This document shows, piece by piece, positions 15,553-25,651 of a stretch of DNA of 64,000 nucleotides. Both the position numbers and the translations under genes were made by a program. This stretch comes from Carnobacterium alterfunditum DSM 5972 (GTDB lineage: Bacteria; Bacillota; Bacilli; Lactobacillales; Carnobacteriaceae): assembly GCF_000744115.1 (NCBI RefSeq), contig NZ_JQLG01000004.1, forward strand, positions 2,330,190 through 2,394,189, written 5' to 3'. The notes under the pieces are model-generated. The model saw only the letters and a program-made list of their open reading frames with translations. It did not search any database and had not been told where the DNA came from. The first letter of the stretch is position 1. Each line of letters opens with the position of its first letter.

Positions 15553-15724
15553 CCAAAAATTCTGGCGGAATAGGGTTGCTTGTAGCCGTGCATGGGATTC
15601 AATGCGAATAACAAAACGTTAACGCTTCAGCGATTACGGTACTTTTGAGGCTTGAAAACCTTAAGACTGTGGTTTTCAAGCCTCATGGCTTCAAAAGCAA
15701 ACCCGTACATTCCAAAAGAAATTG
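15553..15724 (-). repeat. Repeat element with conserved ends, copy B
   Basis: The minus-strand counterpart of copy A, about 172 bases. Its 5' end (AATTTCTTTTGGAATGTACG then GGTTTGC) and 3' end (GGCTACAAGCAACCCTATTCC region, then CCAGAATTTTTGG) match copy A with few changes. The core is unrelated to that of copy A and contains a perfect hairpin GAGGCTTGAAAACC...GGTTTTCAAGCCTC (about 15647-15684). The two ends are imperfect inverted repeats. It does not encode a protein. Confidence 0.6.
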
Positions 15725-16085
15725 TCATCTTTAAGCAGCTTTAACATTTGATTTAGAGTCAAAATAGAAAATATATTAAATTGAAAATTGATTAAACTAT
15801 TTGATAAAATTGATACAGTTTGTAAAAATAAATTTTTCGGATAAAAATTAAGAAAATTAGTAGAAATAAATCTATAAGCATGTTGGCTTAGAAAACAAAT
15901 TATATTAAAATGTAGTTTAACAGTATTTTGATAACTATATATCTTACAAGCTGTGGCTTAAAAATATCAGTAATATTTATGCAAAGAACATTACAAAAAA
16001 ATAAATATTAATCAAGTTATTGAGTTTGAGTTGAGATCATAATTCAATTAGTAATAATAGTTAAATTAACAACTAAAGAGAAGGA
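15725..16085. other. Very AT-rich intergenic DNA, no gene seen
   Basis: About 360 bases of AT-rich sequence between repeat copy B and the small hydrophobic ORF. Stop codons occur in every frame. Possible weak promoter hexamers are present on both strands but none is convincing. Confidence 0.4.
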
Positions 16086-16092
16086 GTAGTAT

Positions 16093-16176
16093 GTGTTACA
16101 GATCTATGCCTTTTTTATCTTTTTTCTAGTTTACATAATATATATTATACAAAGTAGATGTAAAGTAGTGTTTTAG
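16093..16176 (+). CDS. Possible 27-residue single-span membrane peptide
   Basis: A GTG start lies six bases after AAGGAG, the first strong ribosome binding site in this gene-poor stretch. The peptide is almost wholly hydrophobic (IYAFFIFFLVYIIYII) with a short basic end QSRCK. The composition resembles small membrane toxins or regulatory peptides, but no family is recognised. An overlapping ATG frame (16091) gives only 12 residues. Short AT-rich DNA can encode such peptides by chance, so this is a candidate only. Confidence 0.3.
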   Translation: MLQIYAFFIFFLVYIIYIIQSRCKVVF

Positions 16177-16328
16177 CGTTTTTGTTCATTTCGTGTCGAT
16201 TTTGGACGCTTTTAAGCTCATGTAGCATTTCTTGGTGGTTCATTGTCTGTTAATTGCTTTTAAATGATTTTTAGTTCTTATCTAATTCATTCAAATAGAT
16301 TTTTAACGTTGTTTTTTTATTTGAGCAC

Positions 16329-16373
16329 AAAAAAACCTAATTCGTGACTAGATCGTCATGAATTAGGTTTTGC
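16329..16373 (-). terminator. Terminator of ppaC
   Basis: On the minus strand AAAACCTAATTC and GAATTAGGTTTT pair around a 16-base loop, followed by TTTTG. It ends ppaC directly after its stop codon. Confidence 0.88.
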
Positions 16374-16377
16374 TATC

Positions 16378-17307
16378 TTATTTTGTTAATGCTGCTGTTA
16401 ATTGCGGTACAATTTGTTTCTTACGTGAAACAACACCTTTTAATAAAGCACGGTTATTTTCTAAAGTTATATTAAAAGCTTCTTCTACTGCATTGATTGG
16501 ATCTCCTAATGCTAAGATCACTGAATCGCTATCTAAAATATTAGTAACGACCAATACGAATAAATTATAATTGTTAGAATGATTTTCATCTAACATCGCT
16601 TGTTCTAACTCAGACTGAATAGAAAGAACATCATCCACATCTAAAACATTGATTTGTGCGATCCGAACATTTTTATCAGCCATTGGGAAACTTTTAGCAT
16701 CCATGTCTAATAATTCAGCAGCTGACTTATTGCTTAAGTCTGTTCCAGCTTTTAACATTTCAAGACCATATGAATCAATATCAACTTCAGCAATTGCTGC
16801 AAGTTCTTTTGCGATTTTGATATCTTCATCTGTACAAGTTGGTGACTTAAATAATAATGTATCTGCGATAATTGCGGATACCATCAAGCCGGCAATTTCT
16901 TTCGGAATAGCTACTTCTTTTTCTTTAAATAATTTAGCGATGATCGTATTGGTACATCCTACAGTTTCTGCACGATAATACAATGGATTAGCTGTTTCGA
17001 AATTAGAAATACGGTGATGATCAACGACAGATAAAACTTCAACATCTGCGATATCCGCTACACTCTGTTGGAATTCATTGTGGTCTACCAGCATAACTTT
17101 AGCTGTTTCGTTTGCTGCTGTTTCTATGACACGCGGTGCGTCAACTTTAAAGTGATCTAAAGCGTACTGTGTCTCCTCACCTACTTCTCCTAATGCAACG
17201 GCTTCTACTTCAAAACCTAGTTGATTTTGAAGATAAGCAAATGAAATAGCAGATGTGATTGCATCTGTATCGGGATTTTTATGACCAAAAACTAATACTT
17301 TACTCAT
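16378..17307 (-). CDS. ppaC: Manganese-dependent inorganic pyrophosphatase
   Basis: Family II soluble pyrophosphatase of the DHH superfamily. It hydrolyses pyrophosphate to phosphate and so drives DNA, RNA and aminoacyl-tRNA synthesis forward. Motifs: [11 protein letters not shown] (metal ligands His9, Asp13, Asp15), VDHHRISNF (about residues 95-103) and the C-terminal [10 protein letters not shown] substrate-binding stretch. 309 residues is the normal length. A GGAGAG site precedes the ATG at 17307. It is a single-gene unit between two terminators. Confidence 0.96.
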   Translation of the reverse strand: MSKVLVFGHKNPDTDAITSAISFAYLQNQLGFEVEAVALGEVGEETQYALDHFKVDAPRVIETAANETAKVMLVDHNEFQQSVADIADVEVLSVVDHHRISNFETANPLYYRAETVGCTNTIIAKLFKEKEVAIPKEIAGLMVSAIIADTLLFKSPTCTDEDIKIAKELAAIAEVDIDSYGLEMLKAGTDLSNKSAAELLDMDAKSFPMADKNVRIAQINVLDVDDVLSIQSELEQAMLDENHSNNYNLFVLVVTNILDSDSVILALGDPINAVEEAFNITLENNRALLKGVVSRKKQIVPQLTAALTK

Positions 17308-17404
17308 ATTATTATCTCTCCTTTTAAACTATAGCTTTCCCTAAAATTTTAGCCTAAATAAGCCTGTTTAGCTAGTGTTATCTTCTTTTTTAAAGAAATT
17401 CAGT

Positions 17405-17466
17405 TAAAAAGAAGCAATAATCCGGAAAGGTATCTGCTTACCCCTCCAGCTTATCGCTTCTTTTTG
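17405..17466 (-). terminator. Terminator of pflBA
   Basis: On the minus strand AAAAAGAAGCGATAA and TTATTGCTTCTTTTT form a stem enclosing a second, GC-richer region, with a T tail. It ends the pflB-pflA unit. Confidence 0.8.
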
Positions 17467-17468
17467 AG

Positions 17469-18230
17469 TTAAATCGTTTGGTAACCTTTGTATTCTTTTA
17501 CGCGTAATATTTGATTAGCATTGTTGACTCGTTCAAGCGTAGGCGGTTCTATATCCTTTAATTTATAAGGAATATTTAGAGCTGCATACTTGTAGACACC
17601 TAATTTATGATAAGGCAATATTTCTACTTTATAAACATTCCCCAGTGATTGGATAAACTCACTCAAGCGCATCAAGTCATTATCATCGTCAGAACGTTCA
17701 GGAACTAATACATGACGAATCCAAACAGGTTTATCGATTTTTGATAAATAAGTGGCCATATTTAAAATATTTTCATTGCCATGCATAGTTAATCGCTTAT
17801 GTTTTTCATTATCAATGTGTTTGATATCAAACAAAAGCAGATCCGTATACTTCATGAGCTCTTCAAAGCGGCTGAAAAATGGTTCTTCGTAAGTAAAAGG
17901 TTGACCACAAGTATCCAAAGCTGTGTGTACGCCCTCTTCTTTTGCCTTTTTAAAGTACTCGATCAGAAAGTCGATATGCAATAGTGGTTCTCCTCCACTT
18001 ACAGTGATTCCACCCTTACTTCCCCAATACTCTCGGTAAGACAAGGCTTCTTCTAGTAATTCATCCGCTGTATAAGGAGTTCCGCCACCCATATTCCACG
18101 TATCAGGATTATGGCAGAACTCGCAACGCATACGGCATCCTTGCATAAAAGTTACAAAACGAATACCTGGTCCATCTACTGATCCAAAACTTTCAGTGGA
18201 ATGCACGTATCCAATTGCTGGTTCAGTCAT
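17469..18230 (-). CDS. pflA: Pyruvate formate-lyase activating enzyme
   Basis: Radical SAM enzyme that installs the glycyl radical on pyruvate formate-lyase under anaerobic conditions. The CxxxCxxC cluster motif is GCRMRCEFCH (Cys32, Cys36, Cys39), followed by GGGTPYTADELLEE and the SAM-binding GGITVSGGEPLL. 253 residues is typical. It lies 31 bases downstream of pflB on the same strand and shares its transcript. Confidence 0.96.
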   Translation of the reverse strand: MTEPAIGYVHSTESFGSVDGPGIRFVTFMQGCRMRCEFCHNPDTWNMGGGTPYTADELLEEALSYREYWGSKGGITVSGGEPLLHIDFLIEYFKKAKEEGVHTALDTCGQPFTYEEPFFSRFEELMKYTDLLLFDIKHIDNEKHKRLTMHGNENILNMATYLSKIDKPVWIRHVLVPERSDDDNDLMRLSEFIQSLGNVYKVEILPYHKLGVYKYAALNIPYKLKDIEPPTLERVNNANQILRVKEYKGYQTI

Positions 18231-18261
18231 ATTAGCAACTCCTCTATGGTTTATTTAGTGG

Positions 18262-20490
18262 TTACATGCTTTCGTGCATGGTACGATTAATAACTTCTAA
18301 CTGTTGTTCACGTGTTAATTTAATAAAGTTAACGGCATAACCAGATACACGAATGGTTAATTGAGGATAGTTTTCAGGATGATCCATTGCGTCAACTAAC
18401 GTTTCACGATTAAAGACGTTAACATTTAAATGGTGACCGCCTTTTTTGACATATCCGTCTAGCAAGCTAGACAAGTTTTCTTGTTGGATCTCATCTTCTT
18501 TACCTAAAGCTTTAGGTATGATAGAAAATGTATTTGATATTCCATCTAATGAATATTTGTATGGAATTTTAGCTACTGAAGTCAAGCTAGCTAAAGCGCC
18601 ATGAGTATCTCTGCCGTGCATTGGGTTAGCACCAGGTGCAAATGGTTCTCCAGAACGTCGTCCATCAGGAGTATTCCCTGTCTTTTTACCATACACTACG
18701 TTAGATGTGATTGTTAAAATTGAAGTAGTATGGAGGGCGTTGCGGTAAGCTGGGTGTTTTTTAACTTTTGATATAAAGGTTTTTAGCAACCAAATTCCAA
18801 TATCATCCGCACGATCATCGTTATTTCCAAATTTAGGGTAATCGCCTTCTATTTCATAATCGGTAACTAATCCAGTTTCATCGCGGATCGTTTTAACTTT
18901 TGCATATTTAATAGCAGATAATGAATCAATTGCTACTGAGAATCCAGCAATTCCAGTTGCCATTGTTCTAACAATTTCGCTATCATGTAGAGCCATTTCA
19001 ACGCGTTCATAAGAATATTTATCGTGCATATAATGGATGATGTTTAACGTATTTAGATACATGCCAGCAACCCATTCCATCATGACATCATATTTTTCCA
19101 TTACTTCATCATAATCCAAATACTCAGAAGTAATTGGTTGGTATTTTGGAGCAACTTGATCTTTTGTTTTTTCGTCGATCCCACCATTGATTGCATATAG
19201 AAGCGTTTTAGCTAGGTTAGCTCGTGCACCGAAAAATTGCATTTGCTTACCTATTTGCATAGCTGAAACACAGCAAGCTATTCCATAGTCATCGCCCCAC
19301 TCTAAGCGCATTATATCATCATTTTCATATTGAATTGCACTTGAAACGATAGAAACTTTTGCACAGAATTTCTTGAAAGATTCTGGTAATCTGACTGACC
19401 ACAATACCGTTAAGTTAGGCTCTGGAGCTGGTCCAAGATTTGATAATGTGTGTAAGAAACGATAGCTGTTTTTAGTGACCATGTGGCGGCCGTCATGCCC
19501 TACACCGGCAATAGCTTCCGTTACCCAAGTTGGGTCGCCTGAGAATAAATCATTGTATTCAGGTGTACGTGCAAATTTTACTAAACGTAATTTCATAATG
19601 AAGTGGTCCGTAATTTCTTGCGCTTCAACTTCAGTAAGGACACCACTAGCTAGGTCACGCTCAATATAGATATCTAAAAAGGTAGATGTACGTCCTAATG
19701 ACATTGCCGCTCCATTTTGTTCTTTAACAGCAGCTAGATAACCTAGATATAACCATTGGAAAGCTTCTTGAGTTGTTTGAGCTGGTTGTGAAATATCGAA
19801 GCCGTAAATTCGTCCTAATTCATTTAAATCATTTAGAGCTTGGATTTGTTCACTTATTTCTTCACGGTCACGAATGATTGTGTCACTCATAGTACCGTAT
19901 CCTTTATCAGCTAAATCATGTTTCTTTTCTTGGATCAAACGGTCTACACCATATAAAGCTACTCTTCTGTAATCTCCGATGATACGGCCACGACCATAAG
20001 CATCTGGCAAGCCTGTGATGATCCCGCTACGTCTGGCAGACCGGATCTCAGGTGTATATGCATCAAAAACACCTTGATTATGGGTCTTACGGTAGTCTCT
20101 AAAAATATGAGAAACTTCAGCGTCAATTTCATAACCATAGGCTTCAGCAGCTAGTTCACTCATTCGAATTCCACCAAATGGTTGCAATCCGCGTTTGAAA
20201 GGTTTTTCCGTTTGGAAACCGGCAATGCGTTCTAATTCTTTGTTTAAGTAACCGGCTTTATGAGATACGATAGTTGATACTACTTTTGTATCCATGTCTA
20301 GTATTCCGCCAGCATCACGTTCTTTTGCATCTAAATCCATCACTTGTTCCCATAATGTTTCAGTTGCTTCTGTGGGCCCTTCTAAAAATTCATCTGTTCC
20401 ATCATAAGGTTTATAATTTTGTTGAATAAAGTCTCGAACATTAATTTCTTCTTGCCACGTTTTCCCTTTAAAGCCCTTCCATTCTTCCAT
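18262..20490 (-). CDS. pflB: Pyruvate formate-lyase (formate C-acetyltransferase)
   Basis: Glycyl radical enzyme that converts pyruvate and CoA to acetyl-CoA and formate, the anaerobic alternative to pyruvate dehydrogenase in mixed-acid fermentation. The catalytic Cys-Cys pair is in [14 protein letters not shown] and the radical Gly is in RVSGYAV (Gly717). Length is 742 residues from the ATG at 20490, chosen over a TTG six bases upstream because AAAGGAGG is ten bases before the ATG and only four before the TTG. pflA follows on the same strand. Confidence 0.96.
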   Translation of the reverse strand: MEEWKGFKGKTWQEEINVRDFIQQNYKPYDGTDEFLEGPTEATETLWEQVMDLDAKERDAGGILDMDTKVVSTIVSHKAGYLNKELERIAGFQTEKPFKRGLQPFGGIRMSELAAEAYGYEIDAEVSHIFRDYRKTHNQGVFDAYTPEIRSARRSGIITGLPDAYGRGRIIGDYRRVALYGVDRLIQEKKHDLADKGYGTMSDTIIRDREEISEQIQALNDLNELGRIYGFDISQPAQTTQEAFQWLYLGYLAAVKEQNGAAMSLGRTSTFLDIYIERDLASGVLTEVEAQEITDHFIMKLRLVKFARTPEYNDLFSGDPTWVTEAIAGVGHDGRHMVTKNSYRFLHTLSNLGPAPEPNLTVLWSVRLPESFKKFCAKVSIVSSAIQYENDDIMRLEWGDDYGIACCVSAMQIGKQMQFFGARANLAKTLLYAINGGIDEKTKDQVAPKYQPITSEYLDYDEVMEKYDVMMEWVAGMYLNTLNIIHYMHDKYSYERVEMALHDSEIVRTMATGIAGFSVAIDSLSAIKYAKVKTIRDETGLVTDYEIEGDYPKFGNNDDRADDIGIWLLKTFISKVKKHPAYRNALHTTSILTITSNVVYGKKTGNTPDGRRSGEPFAPGANPMHGRDTHGALASLTSVAKIPYKYSLDGISNTFSIIPKALGKEDEIQQENLSSLLDGYVKKGGHHLNVNVFNRETLVDAMDHPENYPQLTIRVSGYAVNFIKLTREQQLEVINRTMHESM

Positions 20491-20705
20491 AATCAAAATT
20501 CCTCCTTTTATTTGTTCAGTTAATCTAACAGATTCTTCTTGCTCATTATAACACGAAGTTAATAAAAATCAATTAGTTTGTAACAATAAAAGAAGAAAAA
20601 AAATTTGTAAGTGTTGATTTAAATGCGTTTTTTATTTTTTGAGAACTTTTATACTTTCTGTATATTTTTTCACAAAAAAACTGTACTACTAAAAGATTGA
20701 AACAG

Positions 20706-20744
20706 ATAAAAAAAGTGTAGCTGATATACTACACTTTTTTTATC
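20706..20744 (-). terminator. Terminator of parEC
   Basis: AAAAAAGTGTAG and CTACACTTTTTT pair around a nine-base loop with T runs on both sides. It sits directly after the parC stop. Confidence 0.9.
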
Positions 20745-20746
20745 TG

Positions 20747-23197
20747 TTAATTATTTTTAGTTATTAAATTTTTCTTCACTTCGATAGGTGCGCCATCTGC
20801 AACCTCATCTAAAATAAAGGATCCATTTGAATAGCGGTCACTTATTGAATATGAATGACTAGATAGTTTGATCTCTTTTCCCTTGGACGTTAGGATCGTA
20901 TACAAGTCTTCCTTGGATGCTTCAAAAGCAAACGCTACACGATGAGGATTTTTCTTCAATTCTCTTAAGAGCAATAACCCTCTCTTAGCTCTTCCAAGAG
21001 ATTCAAAATCAAGAATATTCATTTTCTTGACCGAACCACGTTGAGTTAAGATCATTAGCTCTACTTTTGAAGCTTCAACATCGAGCAATACGCCGTTCAC
21101 GACATAGTCACCTTCTTTAAGATTGATCGATTTCACGCCTGCTGCTTTTGAACCAACAACGGGAACTTCATCTAAAGAATAGCGCAATCCAAAGCCTCTA
21201 TTAGTGACTAAGAAAACGTCTTTTAACAATGGTTTCTCTGTATAGATAATATTTATCAGTTCATCAGCCTTTGTTTTAAGTTTTATTGCTGAAAAAGATT
21301 TATTTTTATAATTGCGTCCAATAACATATTCTGAAACGGCTGTTTGCTTAATATACCCTTCTTTTGTGATAAAGGTAAATGTTGCTGGTGGCAAGTTTTT
21401 TTCTAAGCCAAAAACTTTTAACACTGTCTCGTCTGCTTCAAAAGCGATATTTTGAGATAAGTGATCCCCCATATCCTTCCATCTCAAATCAGAAATTTCA
21501 TGAATTGGGCGGTAAATAATGTTCCCTTTACTGGTAAATATCAAAAGGTGATTCAACGTATTCAGCTGTTGAATGTAGATTGGGTAATCTCCTTCTTTTA
21601 TGCCTATCTCGTTCGGCTTTGAAGCCCCATATGAACGCAAACTTGTTCGTTTGATGTATCCTTCTTTAGTAACAGAGACCATAACTTCTTCAGAAGCGAT
21701 CAGAACTTCTGTATCGATTTTCAATTCTTCTATCTCAGCCTCTATAACAGTCAGTCGCGGAGAAGCATACTTTTTCTTCACTTCGATCAATTCTTTTTTC
21801 ATGACCTTATCTAATTCTTTAGGACTAGCTAAAATACGGTTGTAAGATGAGATGTCTTTATCTAAAGAAGCAGCTTCATTTTCTAATGCTGTTATATCGG
21901 TGTTGGTTAATCGATACAGTTGCAACGAAACGATAGCTTCAGCTTGGATCTCAGTAAACGCAAAACGTTCGATCAAATTCTCTTTGGCATTTTTCTTATC
22001 TTTGCTGCTGCGAATAGCGTCAATGACTTGGTCTAAAATAGATAAAGCTTTGATCAACCCAGAAACAATGTGTTGTCTGCTTTCAGCTTTACGAAGATTA
22101 TAGTTTGTTCTTCTAGTCAGCACTTCTCGTTTGTGCTCTATATAAGCCTCGATCATTCTAACAATACCTACTTGTTTAGGTCTCTTTTTATCAATAGCGA
22201 CCATATTAAAATTATAAGCGACTTGTAGATCGGTATTTTTTAATAAATAGTTTAAGATACCACCTGCATTAGCCTCTTTTTTCAACTCAACAACAATTTG
22301 GAGGCCATTACGGTCAGACTCGTCACGGACTTCGGAAATGCCGTCGACCCGTTTATTTAAACGGATTTCATCCATTTTACGAACTAAAACAGCCTTGTTC
22401 ACTTCATATGGTATCTCGTTGATGACGATTTGTTCCTTACCGCCTCTTACTTCCTCAATTCTTGTCTTAGAGCGGACAACGATTTTGCCTTTTCCAGTTT
22501 CATACGCTTTTTTGATGCCATCTACTCCTTGTAGAATAGCGCCAGTTGGAAAATCAGGTCCTTTAATATAGTGCATTAAATCGTCCACAGACGCATCAGG
22601 AGCATCGATCAAATGAACGGTTGCATCAATGACCTCTCCTAAATTATGCGAAGGGATATCCGTTGCGTAACCCGCTGAGATCCCAGTTGCTCCATTTACC
22701 AGTAAGTTAGGATAACTAGCAGGAAAGACTGTCGGCTCTTCATCTGTATCATCAAAGTTCAAGATGAAATCAACCGTTTCTTTATCGATATCTCTTACCA
22801 GTTCGGCCGAAATTTTTGCTAAACGCGCTTCAGTATAACGCATAGCTGCGGGGGGATCTCCATCCATACTCCCGTTATTTCCATGCATCTCAATTAGGAC
22901 TTCACGTTGCTTCCAATCTTGACTTAAGCGAACCATTGCTTCATAGACACTACTATCTCCATGTGGATGATAATTCCCGATAACGTTTCCGACTGTTTTA
23001 GCTGATTTTCTAAAGCCTTTATCTGACGTATTGCCTTCTACGTTCATTGCGTATAAGATCCGGCGTTGAACGGGTTTTAAGCCATCCCGAATATCGGGTA
23101 GTGCACGTTCTTGAATAATATATTTTGAATAGCGCCCAAAACGATCTCCCATGACTTCTTCCAGGGTTAATTCCTGAATCTCCGCTCTATTCTCCAT
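20747..23197 (-). CDS. parC: DNA topoisomerase IV subunit A
   Basis: Breaks and rejoins DNA to unlink daughter chromosomes, acting with ParE. The catalytic Tyr is in AAMRYTEARL (Tyr121) and the quinolone-contact region HPHGDSSVYEAM carries the wild-type-like Ser82 and Glu86. A C-terminal beta-propeller of GyrA-box-like repeats covers about residues 490-800. The ATG at 23197 is chosen because AAGGAAG lies nine bases upstream; an in-frame ATG at 23215 has no such site. The start overlaps the end of parE by 11 bases, so the two subunits are translationally coupled. Length 816. Confidence 0.95.
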   Translation of the reverse strand: MENRAEIQELTLEEVMGDRFGRYSKYIIQERALPDIRDGLKPVQRRILYAMNVEGNTSDKGFRKSAKTVGNVIGNYHPHGDSSVYEAMVRLSQDWKQREVLIEMHGNNGSMDGDPPAAMRYTEARLAKISAELVRDIDKETVDFILNFDDTDEEPTVFPASYPNLLVNGATGISAGYATDIPSHNLGEVIDATVHLIDAPDASVDDLMHYIKGPDFPTGAILQGVDGIKKAYETGKGKIVVRSKTRIEEVRGGKEQIVINEIPYEVNKAVLVRKMDEIRLNKRVDGISEVRDESDRNGLQIVVELKKEANAGGILNYLLKNTDLQVAYNFNMVAIDKKRPKQVGIVRMIEAYIEHKREVLTRRTNYNLRKAESRQHIVSGLIKALSILDQVIDAIRSSKDKKNAKENLIERFAFTEIQAEAIVSLQLYRLTNTDITALENEAASLDKDISSYNRILASPKELDKVMKKELIEVKKKYASPRLTVIEAEIEELKIDTEVLIASEEVMVSVTKEGYIKRTSLRSYGASKPNEIGIKEGDYPIYIQQLNTLNHLLIFTSKGNIIYRPIHEISDLRWKDMGDHLSQNIAFEADETVLKVFGLEKNLPPATFTFITKEGYIKQTAVSEYVIGRNYKNKSFSAIKLKTKADELINIIYTEKPLLKDVFLVTNRGFGLRYSLDEVPVVGSKAAGVKSINLKEGDYVVNGVLLDVEASKVELMILTQRGSVKKMNILDFESLGRAKRGLLLLRELKKNPHRVAFAFEASKEDLYTILTSKGKEIKLSSHSYSISDRYSNGSFILDEVADGAPIEVKKNLITKNN

Positions 23198-25187
23198 CTT
23201 CGACACTTCCTTCATCTACTGATTCTATTTGATCCATGATTTGGCTATTTTCTAAAAGACTGCCACCTTCTTCAAAAGTAAATTCTACATGGGACTCGAT
23301 CCATTTACGTCTAGGTTCTACTTTATCACCCATTAAGATAGATATTCGTTTTTCAGCTTGAGCCGCATCGTCAATTTTAACGCGGATCAATGTTCGAGTG
23401 TCTGGGTTCATCGTTGTATCCCATAATTGGTCTGCATTCATTTCACCCAAACCTTTGTAGCGCTGTAAGATATAATTTTTGCCAAAGTCTTTTGTTACTT
23501 GGATCAACTCATCATCTGTCCAAGCGTAGGCGATTTTTTCTTTCTTACTGATCCCTTTGGATAATTTATATAATGGCGGCATTGCCAAGTAAACTTTTCC
23601 TGCTTCAAAAAGAGGTTTCATGTACCGATAAAAAAAGGTTAGTAAGAGCGTTTGGATATGTGCACCATCGGTATCTGCATCGGTCATGATGATGATCTTA
23701 TCATAATTGCAGTCTGCGATATCAAATTCAGGCCCGACACCTGCACCGATCGTATAGATCATTGTGCTGATTTCTTCATTTTTCATAACATCTTGTAATT
23801 TAGCTTTTTCGGTATTGATCACTTTTCCACGAAGTGGCAAGATAGCCTGAAACTTACGGTCTCGACCTTGTTTTGCAGAGCCACCAGCTGAATCTCCCTC
23901 AACTAAATACAATTCATTCCGTTTAGCATTTTTACTTTGAGCGGGAGTTAATTTTCCAGACAAAAGGGTGTCATTTTTTTTGCGTTTCTTACCATTACGG
24001 CTTTCTTCACGTGCTTTTCTTGCTGCATCACGCGCTTCTCGTGCCTTGAGAGCTTTACGGATCAATTGCTGGCTTAGATCGCCATTTTCAATCAAATAAT
24101 AACTCAATTGTTCACTGATTACAGTTTCTACAGCTGATCTGGCTTGAGGAGTACCCAATTTACTTTTGGTTTGTCCTTCAAATTGCAATAGATTTTCAGG
24201 GATACGAATAGAAATGACAGCTGCTAAACCTTCTCTAAAGTCAGTGCCCTCTAAATTTTTATCTTTTTCTTTTAATAAGTTCACTTTACGGGCATATTCA
24301 TTGAATGTTTTCGTAATGGCCGTTTTCATCCCTGCTTCATGTGTACCGCCATCTTTGGTCCGAACGTTGTTAACAAAAGATAAAAGCGTTTCAGAGTAGC
24401 CATCGTTGTATTGGAAAGAAAATTCAACCTCGATTTCGTTGTTTTCGCCTTCAAAATAAGCTACGGGTGTTAAATGATCTTTATCTTCGTTTAAGTAGTT
24501 TACGAACTCCTTGATGCCTTCTTCATAATAAAAAACTTCTGATTGCTCATTTCGTTCATCGTTTAACGTTATGCGTAGACCCTTTAATAGAAAAGCAGAT
24601 TCTCTTAAACGCTCTGCTAACACATCATACGATAGATTGATTGTCGTAAAGATGGTCGTATCAGGTTTGAAGTGAACAATAGTCCCATTCTTTTCATTAC
24701 TGGTCTTTATTTTCTTTAAAGATCCTTTGGCTTTACCGCCATCTACAAATTTTTGTTGGTAATGAACACCATCGCGAATGATCGTAACAGTGAGCCACTC
24801 AGAAAGTGCATTGACCACACTTGCTCCAACGCCGTGAAGTCCGCCTGAAGTCTTATATCCTCCTTGGCCAAACTTACCACCGGCATGCAGTACAGTAAAA
24901 ATAACTTGTACAGTAGGGATACCGGATGAATGAATTCCGATTGGCATCCCACGTCCGTTATCTTTAACGCTGATACTATTATCTTTATGCAAAGTCACAT
25001 TGATTTCAGTTCCGAAACCAGACAAAGCTTCATCGACTGAATTATCTACTATTTCGTAGACTAAATGGTGTAAGCCGCGCGTATCGGTAGATCCAATATA
25101 CATACCAGGTCTTTTTCGTACAGCTTCTAAACCTTCTAATACTTGGATCGATTCGTCATTATATTCCTTATTTAACTCTTTTGGCAT
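23187..25187 (-). CDS. parE: DNA topoisomerase IV subunit B
   Basis: ATPase subunit of topoisomerase IV, 666 residues. It has the GHKL ATP-binding motifs (EIVDNSVDEALSG, DNGRGMPIGIH, GGLHGVGASVVNALS) and the Toprim motifs EGDSAGGSAKQGRDR and DADTDGAHI. It is assigned as ParE rather than GyrB because parC follows immediately and plsY lies upstream, as in B. subtilis and many lactic acid bacteria. The region between parE and plsY holds a structured element (25440-25582). Confidence 0.95.
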   Translation of the reverse strand: MPKELNKEYNDESIQVLEGLEAVRKRPGMYIGSTDTRGLHHLVYEIVDNSVDEALSGFGTEINVTLHKDNSISVKDNGRGMPIGIHSSGIPTVQVIFTVLHAGGKFGQGGYKTSGGLHGVGASVVNALSEWLTVTIIRDGVHYQQKFVDGGKAKGSLKKIKTSNEKNGTIVHFKPDTTIFTTINLSYDVLAERLRESAFLLKGLRITLNDERNEQSEVFYYEEGIKEFVNYLNEDKDHLTPVAYFEGENNEIEVEFSFQYNDGYSETLLSFVNNVRTKDGGTHEAGMKTAITKTFNEYARKVNLLKEKDKNLEGTDFREGLAAVISIRIPENLLQFEGQTKSKLGTPQARSAVETVISEQLSYYLIENGDLSQQLIRKALKAREARDAARKAREESRNGKKRKKNDTLLSGKLTPAQSKNAKRNELYLVEGDSAGGSAKQGRDRKFQAILPLRGKVINTEKAKLQDVMKNEEISTMIYTIGAGVGPEFDIADCNYDKIIIMTDADTDGAHIQTLLLTFFYRYMKPLFEAGKVYLAMPPLYKLSKGISKKEKIAYAWTDDELIQVTKDFGKNYILQRYKGLGEMNADQLWDTTMNPDTRTLIRVKIDDAAQAEKRISILMGDKVEPRRKWIESHVEFTFEEGGSLLENSQIMDQIESVDEGSVEDGE

Positions 25188-25439
25188 ACTAAAACTCCTT
25201 AAGGCTTTAAAATAAAGTGATCTATCCTTGGCTAGCTAAAAAATAATGACAGTCATTTGTTAGCTGAATATAAGAAAGTTCTTTCTTCATTTTTAAAGTT
25301 TTCCCTGGTCTCTTATTTTATTTGGCTACTAGGGTCAAGCCCATGATAGCATCGATACATTGCTTCGTTCATTGAAACACATTTTTAATCATACTCTATA
25401 TTTCAAATAATTTAAAGCATAAAACGGCAACTCATACTA

Positions 25440-25582
25440 GGAAGGCGAAAATATGTTCCCCTTTTCAGGGTGAAAATCCATTTTCACTAGGCCATTTATT
25501 TTTTTGAAGTGCAAGCCGGAAAGAAAATACCTCTTTTAGCCGCCTTTAAACAACGTGACGAATGCGCTTTTTCTAGCCTTCC
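25440..25582. other. Structured intergenic element between parE and plsY
   Basis: GGAAGGC (25440-25446) pairs with GCCTTCC (25576-25582) and GAAAA (25447-25451) with TTTTC (25569-25573), with a two-base bulge between. Inside are CCCCTTTTCAGGG and TGAAAATCCATTTTCA hairpins in a row. The 143-base block could fold as one closed RNA on either strand. It lies in the divergent leader of parE and plsY. I do not recognise it as a known riboswitch or 6S RNA. Confidence 0.45.
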
Positions 25583-25603
25583 AATACGATAAGTGGTAAA
25601 ATA

Positions 25604-25632
25604 TTAGATACGATAATTCATCTATGTATACT
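25604..25632 (+). promoter_or_regulatory. Promoter of plsY
   Basis: TTAGAT (25604-25609), 17 bases, then TATACT (25627-25632) preceded by TATG. It lies 19 bases before the plsY start codon, leaving a very short leader with the AAGGAGAG ribosome binding site. Confidence 0.65.
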
Positions 25633-25651
25633 GTAATCCAAGGAGAGAAGT

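Noticed and set aside
23198-23215. Upstream ATG for parC
   Set aside because: The ATG at 23197 has AAGGAAG nine bases upstream and begins the conserved N-terminus; the earlier one has no proper site.
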